64,000 nt of DNA from Actinobacteria bacterium Ga0077560 (GTDB taxonomy: Bacteria > Actinomycetota > Thermoleophilia > Miltoncostaeales > Miltoncostaeaceae): assembly GCA_001464275.1 (NCBI GenBank), contig LNFL01000057.1, positions 37,016 to 101,015 on the forward strand, written 5' to 3'. Positions 55,363 to 64,000 of the stretch are shown here, one piece after another; the stretch's first letter is position 1, and the number at the start of each line of letters is the position of its first letter. The position numbers and the translations under genes were made by a program. Under the pieces are notes generated by a model. The model had not been told where the DNA came from. It saw only the letters and a list, made by a program, of their open reading frames with translations, and searched no databases.

Positions 55363-55690
55363 TCACAGCAAGATCTCCAAGGTCTCGCGCAGCGCTGCCT
55401 GGATGCGGGGGAACGACCGGGCAAGGCCGAGCAGCTCGGAGGGTTGGCCGGTACGCAGCCATCGCTTGAGCGCCTCGTCGGCCAGGTCGGCCCCTTCGAG
55501 GTGACGCATCCGCAACGCGTCGATGATGCTGCGTTCGGCGGAGTAGATGCCGATGCTCCGGCCGGCGCCGATATCGAACCGCCCGCGGCCGATGTCGAAG
55601 GTCTCCGCATCGAAGTGCCGCCACCTGACCGGAGCGCGCTGTCCTGCGAGCCGGTCGACCGCGAACTCGAAGCACGCCTCCCCCCGGTTC
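55363..55690 (-). pseudogene. C-terminal fragment of AbiEi-like regulator
   Basis: RWRHFDAETFDIGRGRFDIGAGRSIGIYSAERSIIDALRMRHLEGADLADEALKRWLRTG; no N-terminal HTH. Confidence 0.55.
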
Positions 55691-55867
55691 ACGTCAGACC
55701 CTGCGCGTGATCCGGGACAACGCACGCACCGGCAACATCGTGGCCGCCATCGGCGTCTCACGCCCGGTCGCGATCAGACGCCTCCGTCACCTCGCAGACG
55801 AAGGTGTCATCGAGCGAATCGGGACCAGCGCAAAGGACCCACGGGCGTACTGGCGCCTCAGGTCGTA
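55691..55867 (+). pseudogene. C-terminal winged-helix fragment
   Basis: RQTLRVIRDNARTGNIVAAIGVSRPVAIRRLRHLADEGVIERIGTSAKDPRAYWRLRS*; no upstream start in frame. Confidence 0.45.
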
Positions 55868-56113
55868 AAGACTCGAAACCCGCTCCAACGGCCCCGATCC
55901 CCCATGGCATCGAGGAACTCGAGTGAACTCTCAACGCGACTCGAAACACGGGCACCCCACCTTGCGGTGAAAGTTGCGCCGCGGGACGTGGTGAGCTCCA
56001 GCGTCGGTCGGTGACGCTGCGCCCGGGGTGCTCCCCAACTGAGCGTGCTGCAACAGGCCTGGGATCTCGGTCGTTTGCGGCCAGCGGCCTCCCCCGAAGG
56101 CTACGGGCCGTTC

Positions 56114-56992
56114 TCAGGCGCCGGGGTGCTGCAGTGCCAGCCACGCTCGGGGGGAGTGCCCGGTGTGGGCCGAGAACGCGCGTGAGAGTGCCGACGGGCT
56201 GGCGTAGCCCAGCTCGCCGGCGAGGTGGGTGAGTGAGTCGCCCTGCCGCAGCCGGTGCTGGGCGATCCCCATCCGCAGTTGGGTGAGGTATTCGCCGGGG
56301 GTTCGGCCCATCACGCGCCGGAACGTCGTGGCGAACGATGTGCGTGACATGCCGGCCGTCCGGGCCATGCGCTGGAGCGTCCAGGCATCGGCGGGCGCTT
56401 CGTGAATCGCCACCAGGGCCCTGGCGAGCCGCGGATCGGCGAGTCCGGCGATCAACCCGGAGGCCACGCCGACCGCCTCCGGGTGGTCGAGCGTCCAGCG
56501 CAGCAACTGGATGAGGACGACCTCGAACAGGTGGTCGGCCAGCAGGCGCTGACCGCACCGCACCCGTTCGGTCTCGGAGAGCAGCAGGTCGATCGACGGC
56601 GCGAGCCCGGCGACATCGCACAGCGGAAGGCGGATCAGCGGCGGGAGGGCCTGCAGGAGCGGGTTCCGGCCACCCCCCGCCAGGTGCAGGCTCGCGCAGG
56701 TCGTCTCGGGCCGGGGGGCGCCGGGGTGGAACTCGTGTGGCACCGGCCGTGGGTAGAACAGCACGCTCGGGACGTCCACCAGCACCTCCTCGGGTAGCGG
56801 GCCACCGGTGGGATGCGTGACCCGCAGCACGCCGTTGCGAACCACGTGCAGATGGCCCTGGGCATCGCCGGCGTACCGCCGCACACCGCGCAGCGGCCCC
56901 GCGTCGATGAGGTGGGTGTTGATGCGGAACTGCTCCAGCAGGCCGGACAGCCGGTCGATCTGCGGAAGGACAGGTGCTGAACTTTCAGTCAT
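56114..56992 (-). CDS. AraC-family regulator
   Basis: WTLQRMARTAGMSRTSFATTFRRVMGRTPGEYLTQLRMGIAQHRLRQG...LAGELGYASPSALSRAFSAHTGHSPRAW. Confidence 0.93.
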   Translation of the reverse strand: MTESSAPVLPQIDRLSGLLEQFRINTHLIDAGPLRGVRRYAGDAQGHLHVVRNGVLRVTHPTGGPLPEEVLVDVPSVLFYPRPVPHEFHPGAPRPETTCASLHLAGGGRNPLLQALPPLIRLPLCDVAGLAPSIDLLLSETERVRCGQRLLADHLFEVVLIQLLRWTLDHPEAVGVASGLIAGLADPRLARALVAIHEAPADAWTLQRMARTAGMSRTSFATTFRRVMGRTPGEYLTQLRMGIAQHRLRQGDSLTHLAGELGYASPSALSRAFSAHTGHSPRAWLALQHPGA

Positions 56993-57078
56993 GAAGTATG
57001 GACAATATGTGATGCATCGTTCACAGCAAAGCGGGAGGGTCAGGCGGCGTTCGTTGACCCCGAAACACGGAGCCCGCA

Positions 57079-57834
57079 ATGCCACGACGCCTTCCGCTCG
57101 TCCTCATCGGCCTCGCTGCCCTGACCCCCGTCGCCGCCGTCGCGGCCCTGCAGCAACAGGCCGACCGGCCGGCCGGCCTGATCACGCCCGCCCGGGCGGC
57201 CGTCCATCCGGCGTTCGACATCGTGCACACCAGGATCAGCGTGCGCCGGAATCTGGCCGTGTTCCGGATGCGGGTGTCCGGCCGGGCCGGCGCGAGGCGC
57301 CCGACCCGCACCGGCAAGCTCGCCGGCAGCCGAGTCTTCTCCTACGTGTGGCCGACCACCCTCGATCCCGGCGTCGTGGGCTTCGAGGCCGGCAGCGGAA
57401 TCCTCGCGTTCGCGGTGACCTCGCACCCTGACTTCGATGACACCCCGCTGTTCGATGAGAACGGCGACGGGCGGCTCGGCAACGATGGGGATCTGTGGCA
57501 CTCCCACTGGGTCGTGCTCGCCCCCGATGCGGCATGCGGCGCCGGGGCCCTGAAGGTCGTCGACATCCCCGGCGGCGCCACGCCGCGGCTGCCGAAGACC
57601 TGGCCCGGCCTGCCGATCCTCATCGACAGCCCCGGCTGGAGCCCGACCTTCCGCGGGCGCACCGTCACCGTCCGCGTCCCGTTCGATGACCTCAGCCCCG
57701 TCCGCGCCGCGCGGTTCGACGGCGTGACCGCGGGGCTGCGCGTCAACGAGAGCCTGCACGCCCCGCTGCTGTGCGTCACCAACGTCTTCAAGACCGCATC
57801 CGGGGACCTCTCGCTCCCGGGCACGACCGACTGA
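57079..57834 (+). CDS. Secreted protein of unknown function
   Basis: Signal peptide MPRRLPLVLIGLAALTPVAAVAA; coherent coding. Confidence 0.7.
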   Translation: MPRRLPLVLIGLAALTPVAAVAALQQQADRPAGLITPARAAVHPAFDIVHTRISVRRNLAVFRMRVSGRAGARRPTRTGKLAGSRVFSYVWPTTLDPGVVGFEAGSGILAFAVTSHPDFDDTPLFDENGDGRLGNDGDLWHSHWVVLAPDAACGAGALKVVDIPGGATPRLPKTWPGLPILIDSPGWSPTFRGRTVTVRVPFDDLSPVRAARFDGVTAGLRVNESLHAPLLCVTNVFKTASGDLSLPGTTD

Positions 57835-57861
57835 CCCCATCCACCGGAAAAGGACCGCCCC

Positions 57862-58410
57862 ATGTCACGCGTCCCACTCATCGACCCGCGCAACACCACG
57901 CCCGGCCGCCGCGAACCGCTGGACCAGATCACCGCGGCCTTCGGCCTCACACCCAACATGTTCCGCGCCGTCGCCAACTCCCCCGCGGCCCTTACGAGCA
58001 TGTGGGGGGCGTTCGCCGCCCTGGGCGGCGGGGTGATCCCCCCGGAGCTCGGCGAGAAGATCGCCGTGGCGATCGCCGACCACAACCGCTGCGAGTATTG
58101 TCTCGCCGCCCACACCCTGCTCGGCACCAGGGCCGGTGCAACCGCACAGCAGATGACCGACGCCCAGGCCGGCCGGTCCGATGACCCCGCGACGGCTGCG
58201 GCCCTCACCTTCGCGCTCAAGCTCGTCAGGCAGCGGGCGCACCTCACCCCCGGCGACATCGACGAACTCCGGACCGCGGGCTTCGACGACGAGCAGATCG
58301 TCGAGATCATCGCCCACACCGCCCTGAACCTGTTCACCAACTACATCAACGTCGCCCTGCAGGTCCCCCTCGACTTCCCCGGTATCCGACTCACGCCGGT
58401 CGCCGCCTGA
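57862..58410 (+). CDS. AhpD/carboxymuconolactone decarboxylase-like protein
   Basis: AIADHNRCEYCLAAHTLLG (CxxC..H). Confidence 0.9.
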   Translation: MSRVPLIDPRNTTPGRREPLDQITAAFGLTPNMFRAVANSPAALTSMWGAFAALGGGVIPPELGEKIAVAIADHNRCEYCLAAHTLLGTRAGATAQQMTDAQAGRSDDPATAAALTFALKLVRQRAHLTPGDIDELRTAGFDDEQIVEIIAHTALNLFTNYINVALQVPLDFPGIRLTPVAA

Positions 58411-58480
58411 GACCTCCGGCGAGGGGGGTCCGTGTGGATCGCCGTCGCGAGGAGTGTCCCTCCCCTGGGTCCTGGGCCGC

Positions 58481-58510
58481 GCCGGGATGCGCGGCCCAGG
58501 AAGCACCCTC
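58481..58510. terminator. Hairpin between ahpD-like gene and narK
   Basis: CCTGGGCCGCGC-CGGGAT-GCGCGGCCCAGG. Confidence 0.7.
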
Positions 58511-58511
58511 T

Positions 58512-59900
58512 TCAGGAGGGTTTGGGGGCGCCCGGGCGGGCGTACCGCACCCAGGTGATGATCGTGCACATCACCGCGAAGACCGCCCCGAACAGGTAGA
58601 ACAGCCACGGCGAGAACGTCGTGAGGCCGACCCCAAAGAAGAACGGCCCGAAGGCGGCGATCGCCGCGGTCCACCCGAGGACCCCGCCCGCCTGGCGGCG
58701 TTCGAAGATCATCGGCATCTGCTTGAAGGTCGATGCGTTGCCGATGCCGGCGAACAGGAAGATCACGAGCATCCCGTACAGGAACATGTCGAAGTCGGAC
58801 TTCAGCGCCGATGCGCTGGAGAGGTTCGGGTCGAGGTAGAACATCGTGAAGGTGATCGATCCGATGAGCCCGATGCCGGACACCAGGGTCCACTTGGCTC
58901 CGCCGGTCTTGTCGGTGAGCGGGCTGAACAGCACGCGCGCGCCGGCGCCGACCAGCGGCCCAAGGAACACGTACTTCACCGGGTCCGGCAGGCTGTAGCC
59001 GTCGATGAGCACCTGCGCCGCTGCACCGGTGCCGCTCACGATGTCCGGGTTCCCACCGCCGTACAGGTTCTTCATCAGCAGCCCGAACTGGGCCGACAGC
59101 CCACTGAAGGTGCCGAAGGTCATGATGTACAGCAGCGTCATCCACCAGGTGTCCTGGTTGCGGAAGATGTCGAACTGCTGGCGGACGTTGGCGGTCACCG
59201 GCACCGAGCGCAGCAGCGTCCAGGCCAGCACCGCACCCACCAGGATGAACGGGATGTAGATCCAGGCGGCGTTCTGGTACCAGACCTCCTCGGCGGGCTT
59301 GCCGGGCTTGGGGACCATGAACTGCGACCCGCCCACCAGCGCGAACCCGATCAGCCACGGGGTCAACAGCTGCACCAACGACACGCCGAAGTTCCCGATG
59401 CCGGCCTGGATGCCCAAGGCGGTGCCCTGCTTGCTGCGGGGGAAGAAGTACGAGGTGCTCGGCATGAACCCGGAGAACGCCCCGCCGCCGATCCCGGAGA
59501 GGAACGACAGGGCCAGCAGCCACCAGTAGGAGGTGCCGGAGTCCTGGACGGCGATCCCCCACCCCACCACCGGGATCAGCAGCAGGACCGTGGTCAACGT
59601 GACCAGCTTGCGCGTCCCAATAATGGGCGGCAGCACCATCCACACGAGGCGCATCAGGCCGCCGGACAGCCCCGGCATCGCCGTGAGCCAGTAGAGCTCA
59701 TCGGTGCTGATCTCGAAGCCCAGGTTGGTGAGCTTGGGGGCGATCGCGCTCGCCAGGAACCATGAGGCGAAACACAGCGTGAGGGTGAACGTCGTGATCG
59801 ACAGGGTGCGCCACGCCAGGCGGCTGTCCCATCGTTCAGGATCCTCCGGATCCCAATCCTGAAGCCATTCACCGCCTCGTCGCCCGGTGTCGGTACTCAT
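58512..59900 (-). CDS. narK: NarK-family nitrate/nitrite MFS transporter
   Basis: MFS helices; GGGAFSGFMPSTSYFFPRSKQGTALGIQAGIGNFGVSL. Confidence 0.9.
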   Translation of the reverse strand: MSTDTGRRGGEWLQDWDPEDPERWDSRLAWRTLSITTFTLTLCFASWFLASAIAPKLTNLGFEISTDELYWLTAMPGLSGGLMRLVWMVLPPIIGTRKLVTLTTVLLLIPVVGWGIAVQDSGTSYWWLLALSFLSGIGGGAFSGFMPSTSYFFPRSKQGTALGIQAGIGNFGVSLVQLLTPWLIGFALVGGSQFMVPKPGKPAEEVWYQNAAWIYIPFILVGAVLAWTLLRSVPVTANVRQQFDIFRNQDTWWMTLLYIMTFGTFSGLSAQFGLLMKNLYGGGNPDIVSGTGAAAQVLIDGYSLPDPVKYVFLGPLVGAGARVLFSPLTDKTGGAKWTLVSGIGLIGSITFTMFYLDPNLSSASALKSDFDMFLYGMLVIFLFAGIGNASTFKQMPMIFERRQAGGVLGWTAAIAAFGPFFFGVGLTTFSPWLFYLFGAVFAVMCTIITWVRYARPGAPKPS

Positions 59901-61294
59901 GCGTGCGCCTCTTTTTCACTCTGGGGAACGAGCAGTCCGTGGGGCCGGTCCTCGGTGGCGCCGCGCGGCGCCTCCATGTGCCTGGCCAGCTCGGGCGACT
60001 GCGTGTGGAGCATGTGGACCACCGTCCAGTGCATCCACGCCAGGCAGACCAGCGTGAGCACGAACAGGATCAGGAAGGTGGAGGAGGGGAACCCGGTCCA
60101 TTGCTGGGCGTAGGCGAACATGGGCGGGAGGAAGAACCCGCCGAGCCCGCCCAACATCCCCACCAGGCCACCCACCGAGCCCACGTTGTCGGGGAAGTAC
60201 TCGGGGATGTGCTTGTAGACGGCGGCCTTGCCGACGCCCATCGCGCAGCCCAACACGAACACCACCAGCACGAACGGCACGAGGCTGATGGTGTACGGGA
60301 GCACCTCGCGGGGACCCGAGGTCGTGTCGACGACGATGTGGCCGTTAGGCATCTGGAGCACGCCGGCGGCGAGGGCCATGACCGCGAAGGTCCAGTACAT
60401 GGCGCGGCGCGCCCCGAAGCGGTCGCTGAACCATCCGCCGACCGGTCGCAGCAGCGACGCGGGGAAGATGAACGTCGCCGTCAGCAGCGCCGCGGTCTGC
60501 AGGCTGACGTCGAAGTTGTCGACGTAGTACTTGGGCAGCCACGCGGCGAGGGCCACGTACGCCCCGAAGACGACCACGTAGTAGAGGGAGAACCTCCACA
60601 CCCGCGCCTCGCGGAGCGGCACGAGCTGCTCGCGCAGCGGCCTCCCGCGGCCCGGGGTGCGGTCGTGGCGAGGGCACGCGATCCAGACGCCGATCCCGAG
60701 GGACACCAGCAGTGCCGCGTAGATCACCGGGACGATCCGCCACCCGCCGTCGAAGACCCCCAGGTACGTGGCGCCCGCCGTCCCGGTGATGAGCGGGGGG
60801 CCGATGAACTTGGTGACCGATGCGCCGACGTTGCCGGCGCCGAACACGCCGAGGGCGAATCCCTGCCGCTCCCTGGGGAACCACGCCGAGTTCCAGGCGA
60901 TGCCCGCGCTGAACGAGTTGCCCGCAAAACCGATCAGGAAGGCCAACACGAGCAGCACGCCGTAGTCGTGGGCCCGGGACACCAGGAACGTGGGGACCGA
61001 GCAGGCGATGAGCATCGCGCTGATGACGGCGCGCCCGCCGATCCGGTCGGCCAGCATGCCCATCGGGAGTCGCCACAGCGACCCGTTGAGTACGGCGACC
61101 GCGGTCAGCCACGCCAGCTGGACGTCGCTGAGGCCCAGTTCTTTGCGGATCGGCACGCCCAGGATGCCGAACATGAGCCACACCGCGAACAGGACGGTGA
61201 AGGCCAGGGTCGACATCACCAGGACGCGCCGCCTCCCGCTGACGTCGGCTTCGGGCAGCGGAGGTGCTCCCCCGTGCGGGGCCGCCGTGCTCAT
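59897..61294 (-). CDS. NarK-family nitrate/nitrite MFS transporter (second, tandem)
   Basis: GFAGNSFSAGIAWNSAWFPRERQGFALGVFGAGNVGASVTKF. Confidence 0.92.
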   Translation of the reverse strand: MSTAAPHGGAPPLPEADVSGRRRVLVMSTLAFTVLFAVWLMFGILGVPIRKELGLSDVQLAWLTAVAVLNGSLWRLPMGMLADRIGGRAVISAMLIACSVPTFLVSRAHDYGVLLVLAFLIGFAGNSFSAGIAWNSAWFPRERQGFALGVFGAGNVGASVTKFIGPPLITGTAGATYLGVFDGGWRIVPVIYAALLVSLGIGVWIACPRHDRTPGRGRPLREQLVPLREARVWRFSLYYVVVFGAYVALAAWLPKYYVDNFDVSLQTAALLTATFIFPASLLRPVGGWFSDRFGARRAMYWTFAVMALAAGVLQMPNGHIVVDTTSGPREVLPYTISLVPFVLVVFVLGCAMGVGKAAVYKHIPEYFPDNVGSVGGLVGMLGGLGGFFLPPMFAYAQQWTGFPSSTFLILFVLTLVCLAWMHWTVVHMLHTQSPELARHMEAPRGATEDRPHGLLVPQSEKEAHA

Positions 61295-61310
61295 CGTTCC
61301 TCCCTCTCCG

Positions 61311-62021
61311 TCAGGTCCGGGCGCCGGCGGACCGTGCGGATCCGCCGCGCGTGCGGTACAGGATGTTGCTGCGTGTCAGGTACTTCACGGGCACGCTCCA
61401 GGCGTGCACGAGCCGGCTGAACGGCCACAGTGCGTAGAGCAGGAATCCGGCGATCACGTGGAGCCGGTACACCACCGGGGCCTCGGTGATCAGCGCCGCG
61501 TCGGGCCGCAGCAGGAACAGGTCGCGGAAGTACGGTGCGACCGTCTCCCGGTAGTCATAGCCGCCGCCGATGAGGTTCTCGCCCACGGTGGCGTACATGC
61601 CGGAAACCAACATCACCCCGAGCAGGAGGTAGGTGAGGCGGTCGGTGCGCGTCGTCACCGCACGCACGCGGGTGTCGGTGCCGCGGCGCAGCATGAGCAG
61701 GACGAACCCGGTGAGCATCAGGAGCCCCGAGGCGGTGCCGGCGGTGACCGACACCGCGTGGTACATGTCCTCCGTGACACCGGCCCACTCGGTGAGCGAG
61801 GCGGGCACGAGAATCCCGAGGATGTGGCCGCCGAGCACCGCGAAGAACCCGAGGTGGAACAGCAGCACGCCGGCGCGAAGCCGCCGGCTCTCGAGCAGCT
61901 GGGAGGACCGCGTGGTCCAGCCCACCTGGTCGGTCCGGTACCGCCAGATGTGGCCGACCACGAACACGGTGATCGCCACATATGGCAGCACCACCCACAG
62001 CAGCGTCTCCACGCGGGTCAT
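61311..62021 (-). CDS. narI: Respiratory nitrate reductase gamma subunit
   Basis: VVLPYVAITVFVVGHIWRYRTDQVGWTTRSSQLLESRRLRAGVLLFHLGFFAVLGGHILG. Confidence 0.95.
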   Translation of the reverse strand: MTRVETLLWVVLPYVAITVFVVGHIWRYRTDQVGWTTRSSQLLESRRLRAGVLLFHLGFFAVLGGHILGILVPASLTEWAGVTEDMYHAVSVTAGTASGLLMLTGFVLLMLRRGTDTRVRAVTTRTDRLTYLLLGVMLVSGMYATVGENLIGGGYDYRETVAPYFRDLFLLRPDAALITEAPVVYRLHVIAGFLLYALWPFSRLVHAWSVPVKYLTRSNILYRTRGGSARSAGART

Positions 62022-62662
62022 GCCGGCCTCCTGACGGGTGCGCAGGCGGCCAGGGGCCGCACGGGTTCGGGCATCACCTCGGGCGGGGCGAAGGGCTCGA
62101 GGCCGACCGCCTCATCGGGCGGCCCCTGCGCCGCCATCCGGCGCACCTCCGCCTGCTCCTCGGCGCTCAGCTCGGGGAGGGTCAGGCACAACGCCTCGAC
62201 GACCTGGCGATACGGGGTCGCGTTGTCCGCGAGCGCGAGGCGCAGCAGTTCAATGACGGGGCGGTACTCGGCGAGCAGCCGCCCTCCCTCATCCGGGCAC
62301 GCGTCGACGAACTCGAGCAGCACCGGGAGGTGGTCCGGCAGCTCCGGCCCCTCGAACGCCATCCCGGCCGCCGTGTAGCGCTGGCGGAGCTTGAGCAGGG
62401 CCAGGCCCCGCTGCCTGCGGTCGCCGTGGGTCGGGTAGGTCAGGTCGAGGCACGTACGCTTGCTGAAGTCGAAGGTCTCGCTGTAGCTGCGCTGCAGCTC
62501 GTCCGGCCGCGCCGCGCCCCACCACTCCAGGAACTCCCGGAGCCGCCGGGTCGCAGCGGTGTCGCCCAGCGCCTGGGCCGCCTCCATCACCTCGGCCCGG
62601 TCGGCCACGATCTCGGCGTCCGGGTACCGGAGCACGATCGACATGATCAGGAACGGGCCCAT
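62018..62662 (-). CDS. narJ: Nitrate reductase assembly chaperone
   Basis: ATG at 62662 overlaps narH stop; YSETFDFSKRTCLDLTYPTHGDRRQRGLALLKL. Confidence 0.93.
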   Translation of the reverse strand: MGPFLIMSIVLRYPDAEIVADRAEVMEAAQALGDTAATRRLREFLEWWGAARPDELQRSYSETFDFSKRTCLDLTYPTHGDRRQRGLALLKLRQRYTAAGMAFEGPELPDHLPVLLEFVDACPDEGGRLLAEYRPVIELLRLALADNATPYRQVVEALCLTLPELSAEEQAEVRRMAAQGPPDEAVGLEPFAPPEVMPEPVRPLAACAPVRRPA

Positions 62663-64000
62663 CACGCCCCCTGCGGGTTCGGCGTGAGGGTCGGCCCGGC
62701 GGGCGCGCAGCCGCAGTCGCCGCCGCATGCATCACCACTGGAGGCCGGCGGGGGCGGGGCCGGTGCGGTCATGTGGAACGCCTCGACGGCCTGGGTGACG
62801 GTCGGGCCGCAGCCGCCGGGGCCGCCGGCGAACTCCAGACCGCAGGCGCCCTGGGCGGTGGTGAGGTCCAGCGCCACCTCGGCGTGCGCCTTCGGGATGA
62901 CGAACCGGTCGTCGAACTTGGCGAGCGCGAGGAGCCGGTACATGTCCTCCATGTCCCCCGGGTCCATCCCGACCGACTCGGCGACCGAGAGGTCACCGGT
63001 GCCGGTGATGGTGCGCTCACGCATGTAGCGCCGCATCGCCGCGAGCTGCTTGAGCACCCGCCGGATGACCGCGTCGTCGCCGGCGGCGAGCAGGTTCGAC
63101 AGGTACCGCACCGGGATGCGCAGCCGGTCGATCGCCGGGAACACGTCATCCGGGTCGGCGTCGCTTCCCTCGCCCTCGATCATCCCCATCACCGGGGACA
63201 GCGGCGGGACGTACCAGACCATCGGCAGCGTCCGGTACTCGGGGTGCAGCGGGAGGGCGACCCGGTACTTCATCGCGAGCGCGTACACCGGTGAGCGCCG
63301 GGCGGCCTGGATCCAGTCGTCCGGGATTCCCTGCTCGGCCGCGGCGCGGCGGATCTCCGGGTCCTCCGGATCCAGGAACACGTCCAGCTGTGCGTCGAGG
63401 AGCTGCTTGGGGTCCGGCACCGACGCCGCGGCCTCGACCCGGTCCGCGTCGTACAGCACGACGCCGATGTACCGGATGCGCCCGACGCAGGTCTCGCTGC
63501 ACACGGTGGGCATCCCGGCCTCGACGCGCGGGTAGCACAGCGTGCACTTCTCGGCCTTGCCGGACTGCCAGTTGAAGTACACCTTCTTGAAGGGGCAGTT
63601 GCTGACGCACATCCGCCAGCCGCGGCACGCCTCCTGGTCCACCAGCACGATGCCGTCCTCCTCGCGCTTGTACATCGCGCCGGACGGGCATGACGCCACG
63701 CAGCTCGGGTTCAGGCAGTGCTCGCAGATCCTCGGCAGGTACATCATGAACACCTGCTCGTACTCCATCCGCACGGCGTCCTCGACACCGCGCAGGTTGT
63801 AGTCGGCGAGCGCGTGCTGGGGGGCCCCGGCAAGGTCGTCCTCCCAGTTCGGCCCCCACTCGATGTCCATGGGCTTGCCGGAGATCTGGGAGATGGGGCG
63901 CGCGACGGGCTGATGCTCCGACGGCGCGGCGCTGGTCAGGTGCTCATAGTCGTAGGTGAACGGCTCGTAGTAGTCCTCGAGGGTGGGAAGATCCGGGTTG
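62662..64000 (-). CDS. narH: Respiratory nitrate reductase beta subunit, 5' end outside window
   Basis: CEHCLNPSCVASCPSGAMYKREEDGIVLVDQEACRGWRMCVSNCPFKKVYFN Fe-S clusters; frame continues to window end. Confidence 0.96.
   Translation of the reverse strand, partial: NPDLPTLEDYYEPFTYDYEHLTSAAPSEHQPVARPISQISGKPMDIEWGPNWEDDLAGAPQHALADYNLRGVEDAVRMEYEQVFMMYLPRICEHCLNPSCVASCPSGAMYKREEDGIVLVDQEACRGWRMCVSNCPFKKVYFNWQSGKAEKCTLCYPRVEAGMPTVCSETCVGRIRYIGVVLYDADRVEAAASVPDPKQLLDAQLDVFLDPEDPEIRRAAAEQGIPDDWIQAARRSPVYALAMKYRVALPLHPEYRTLPMVWYVPPLSPVMGMIEGEGSDADPDDVFPAIDRLRIPVRYLSNLLAAGDDAVIRRVLKQLAAMRRYMRERTITGTGDLSVAESVGMDPGDMEDMYRLLALAKFDDRFVIPKAHAEVALDLTTAQGACGLEFAGGPGGCGPTVTQAVEAFHMTAPAPPPPASSGDACGGDCGCAPAGPTLTPNPQGA

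Noticed and set aside
57865-59643. 592-aa minus-strand ORF
   Set aside because: Out-of-frame overlap of narK and the AhpD-like gene; Arg/Gly/Ala rich without domain motifs
1-64000. CRISPR arrays or rRNA operons
   Set aside because: No regularly spaced short direct repeats and no rRNA-like sequence noticed on reading

Overview
This is a high-GC, probably actinobacterial, chromosomal window read from sequence only. The ORF track holds many long antisense ORFs that I treat as GC-driven artefacts. Main blocks: (1) ~1-16.3 kb: a long translationally coupled operon plus a divergent gntR/isochorismatase-family pair. It looks like a nicotinate/hydroxypyridine catabolic locus (molybdenum hydroxylase subunits, NicX-, NicD- and NicF-like enzymes, BMP-type ABC importer, first codons of a probable NicE at the window edge) and carries an IS481-family insertion. 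(2) 17-29.7 kb: secreted DUF11-like protein, EfeUOB, HmuTUV heme importer, DUF3386-like protein, Fur-family regulator, a 59-aa CC/CxxC protein missed by the ORF track, and a ferritin-like protein. (3) 29.7-38.2 kb: cobalamin riboswitch-metE and, on the other strand, cobalamin riboswitch-nrdB-nrdA; NrdB has the signature of a tyrosine-less class Ic R2. (4) 38.4-56 kb: sugar/lipid genes, an unusual coupled acyl-CoA dehydrogenase/cytosolic PhnD-like/radical SAM operon, and four copies of a repeat containing the 3' half of a tRNA(CAT). Three of these copies sit immediately after toxin-antitoxin modules, and several of those modules are decayed. (5) 56-64 kb: AraC regulator, AhpD-like protein, and narK-narK-narI-narJ-narH (the order along the window). 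The best candidates for new biology are the repeat-associated TA modules, the ACAD/PBP-fold/radical SAM operon, and the PEP-synthase-like ATP-binding protein inside the pyridine operon.
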